From Clostridium sp. UBA6640 (GTDB taxonomy: Bacteria; Bacillota; Clostridia; Clostridiales; Clostridiaceae), in NCBI RefSeq assembly GCF_002455975.1, contig NZ_DKLM01000160.1, forward strand, positions 3,135-9,320: DNA of 6,186 nt, given 5' to 3'. Below the pieces are notes generated by a model that saw only the letters and a list, made by a program, of their open reading frames with translations, was not told the DNA's origin and did not search any database. Position 1 is the stretch's first letter. Each line of letters begins with the position of its first letter. Below are positions 5,863 to 6,186 of this stretch, piece after piece. A program made the position numbers and the translations under genes.

Positions 5863-6186
5863 CTACACCCCCTCTAATGGCTCATCTCTATATTCATAAA
5901 GAAATACATCTTCTAAGCTTGGAGTAACAGCCTTCCATGTACTATCAGGTTTTTCTTTACATATAAACCTTACCTTCATCTTACCTTCTTCCTGTTTTTC
6001 CGATAATGAAAAATACTGTTTTCTGAAATTATGAGCAGCCTCAAAATCGATCTCTGTTTCATATACCATCCCTTGAATGTTTTTGCATATATTATTAATA
6101 CTGTCCTTATAAAGTATTTTTTTGTCCTTTATCATAACAATTTCATTAGCTATTGATTCAACATCAGATACTATATGAGTTGAGAG
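5863..6186 (-). CDS. ABC transporter ATP-binding protein, C-terminal part (cut by window edge)
   Basis: The frame is open to the right edge, so only the last 107 residues are present; the ATG at 6135 is internal, not the start. The fragment opens with LSTHIVSDVESIANEIVMIK, the switch (H-loop) region of ABC ATPases, with the histidine at fragment position 4 and the typical following beta-strand and KDKKILY turn. The C-terminal portion ends with the PSLEDVFLYEY motif (89-99) seen at the end of many BcrA/CcmA-type exporter ATPases. The Walker A, signature and Walker B motifs must lie beyond the window. It energises the two permeases encoded immediately downstream, with a 6-nt gap to the first. 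The operon promoter and any linked regulator are also outside the window. Confidence 0.9.
   Translation of the reverse strand, partial: LSTHIVSDVESIANEIVMIKDKKILYKDSINNICKNIQGMVYETEIDFEAAHNFRKQYFSLSEKQEEGKMKVRFICKEKPDSTWKAVTPSLEDVFLYEYRDEPLEGV

Noticed and set aside
5672..5899. 75-residue plus-strand frame
   Set aside because: It overlaps the antisense of the first permease and the end of the ATPase, both well supported; it is a shadow frame.
6133..6135. ATG as the start of a 90-residue protein
   Set aside because: The reading frame continues upstream to the window edge and encodes the H-loop sequence STHIVSDVE, so this Met is internal to a larger ABC ATPase.

Overview
The window reads as chromosomal DNA of a low-GC Gram-positive anaerobe, most likely a Clostridium (sensu stricto). 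The support is very AT-rich intergenic DNA, strong AGGAGG/GGTGAT ribosome binding sites, long perfect Rho-independent terminators, A/T-ending codons and clostridial-looking proteins. The species cannot be fixed from this sequence alone.

Layout. Positions 1-396 are a noncoding AT-rich leader with a heptamer repeat tract, one strong hairpin and a candidate sigma-A promoter. Positions 397-1422 (+) encode a complete branched-chain amino acid aminotransferase (ilvE), closed by a strong terminator. Positions 1693-1842 (+) hold a 49-residue protein gene that I do not recognise; it has its own ribosome binding site and terminator. Positions 1843-2146 are noncoding and carry a perfect 19-bp tandem duplication. 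Positions 2147-2827 (-) encode a Crp/Fnr-family regulator resembling YeiL, convergent with the small gene and with a recognisable promoter upstream. Positions 2828-3163 are noncoding and hold that promoter plus the terminator of the next operon.

Positions 3164-6186 (-) are the 3' part of an ABC-transporter operon. Transcription runs from an ATP-binding subunit (cut by the window edge) to a 425-residue permease and then a 380-residue permease, ending in a 14-bp hairpin terminator. The two permeases are diverged paralogues sharing two cytoplasmic/membrane motifs, so they probably form the two membrane halves of one exporter driven by the ATPase. The substrate cannot be read from the sequence.

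The most notable noncoding structure lies between the two permease genes. It is a roughly 190-bp element bounded by inverted arrays of 7-bp repeats and packed with four consecutive perfect hairpins. It looks like a MITE-type or REP-like insertion inside an operon. A related-looking heptamer tract plus hairpin sits at the left edge of the window. I found no CRISPR array, tRNA, rRNA, T-box or phage gene. Nothing here is convincingly a new biological system; the best candidates for follow-up are the hairpin element and the small orphan gene.
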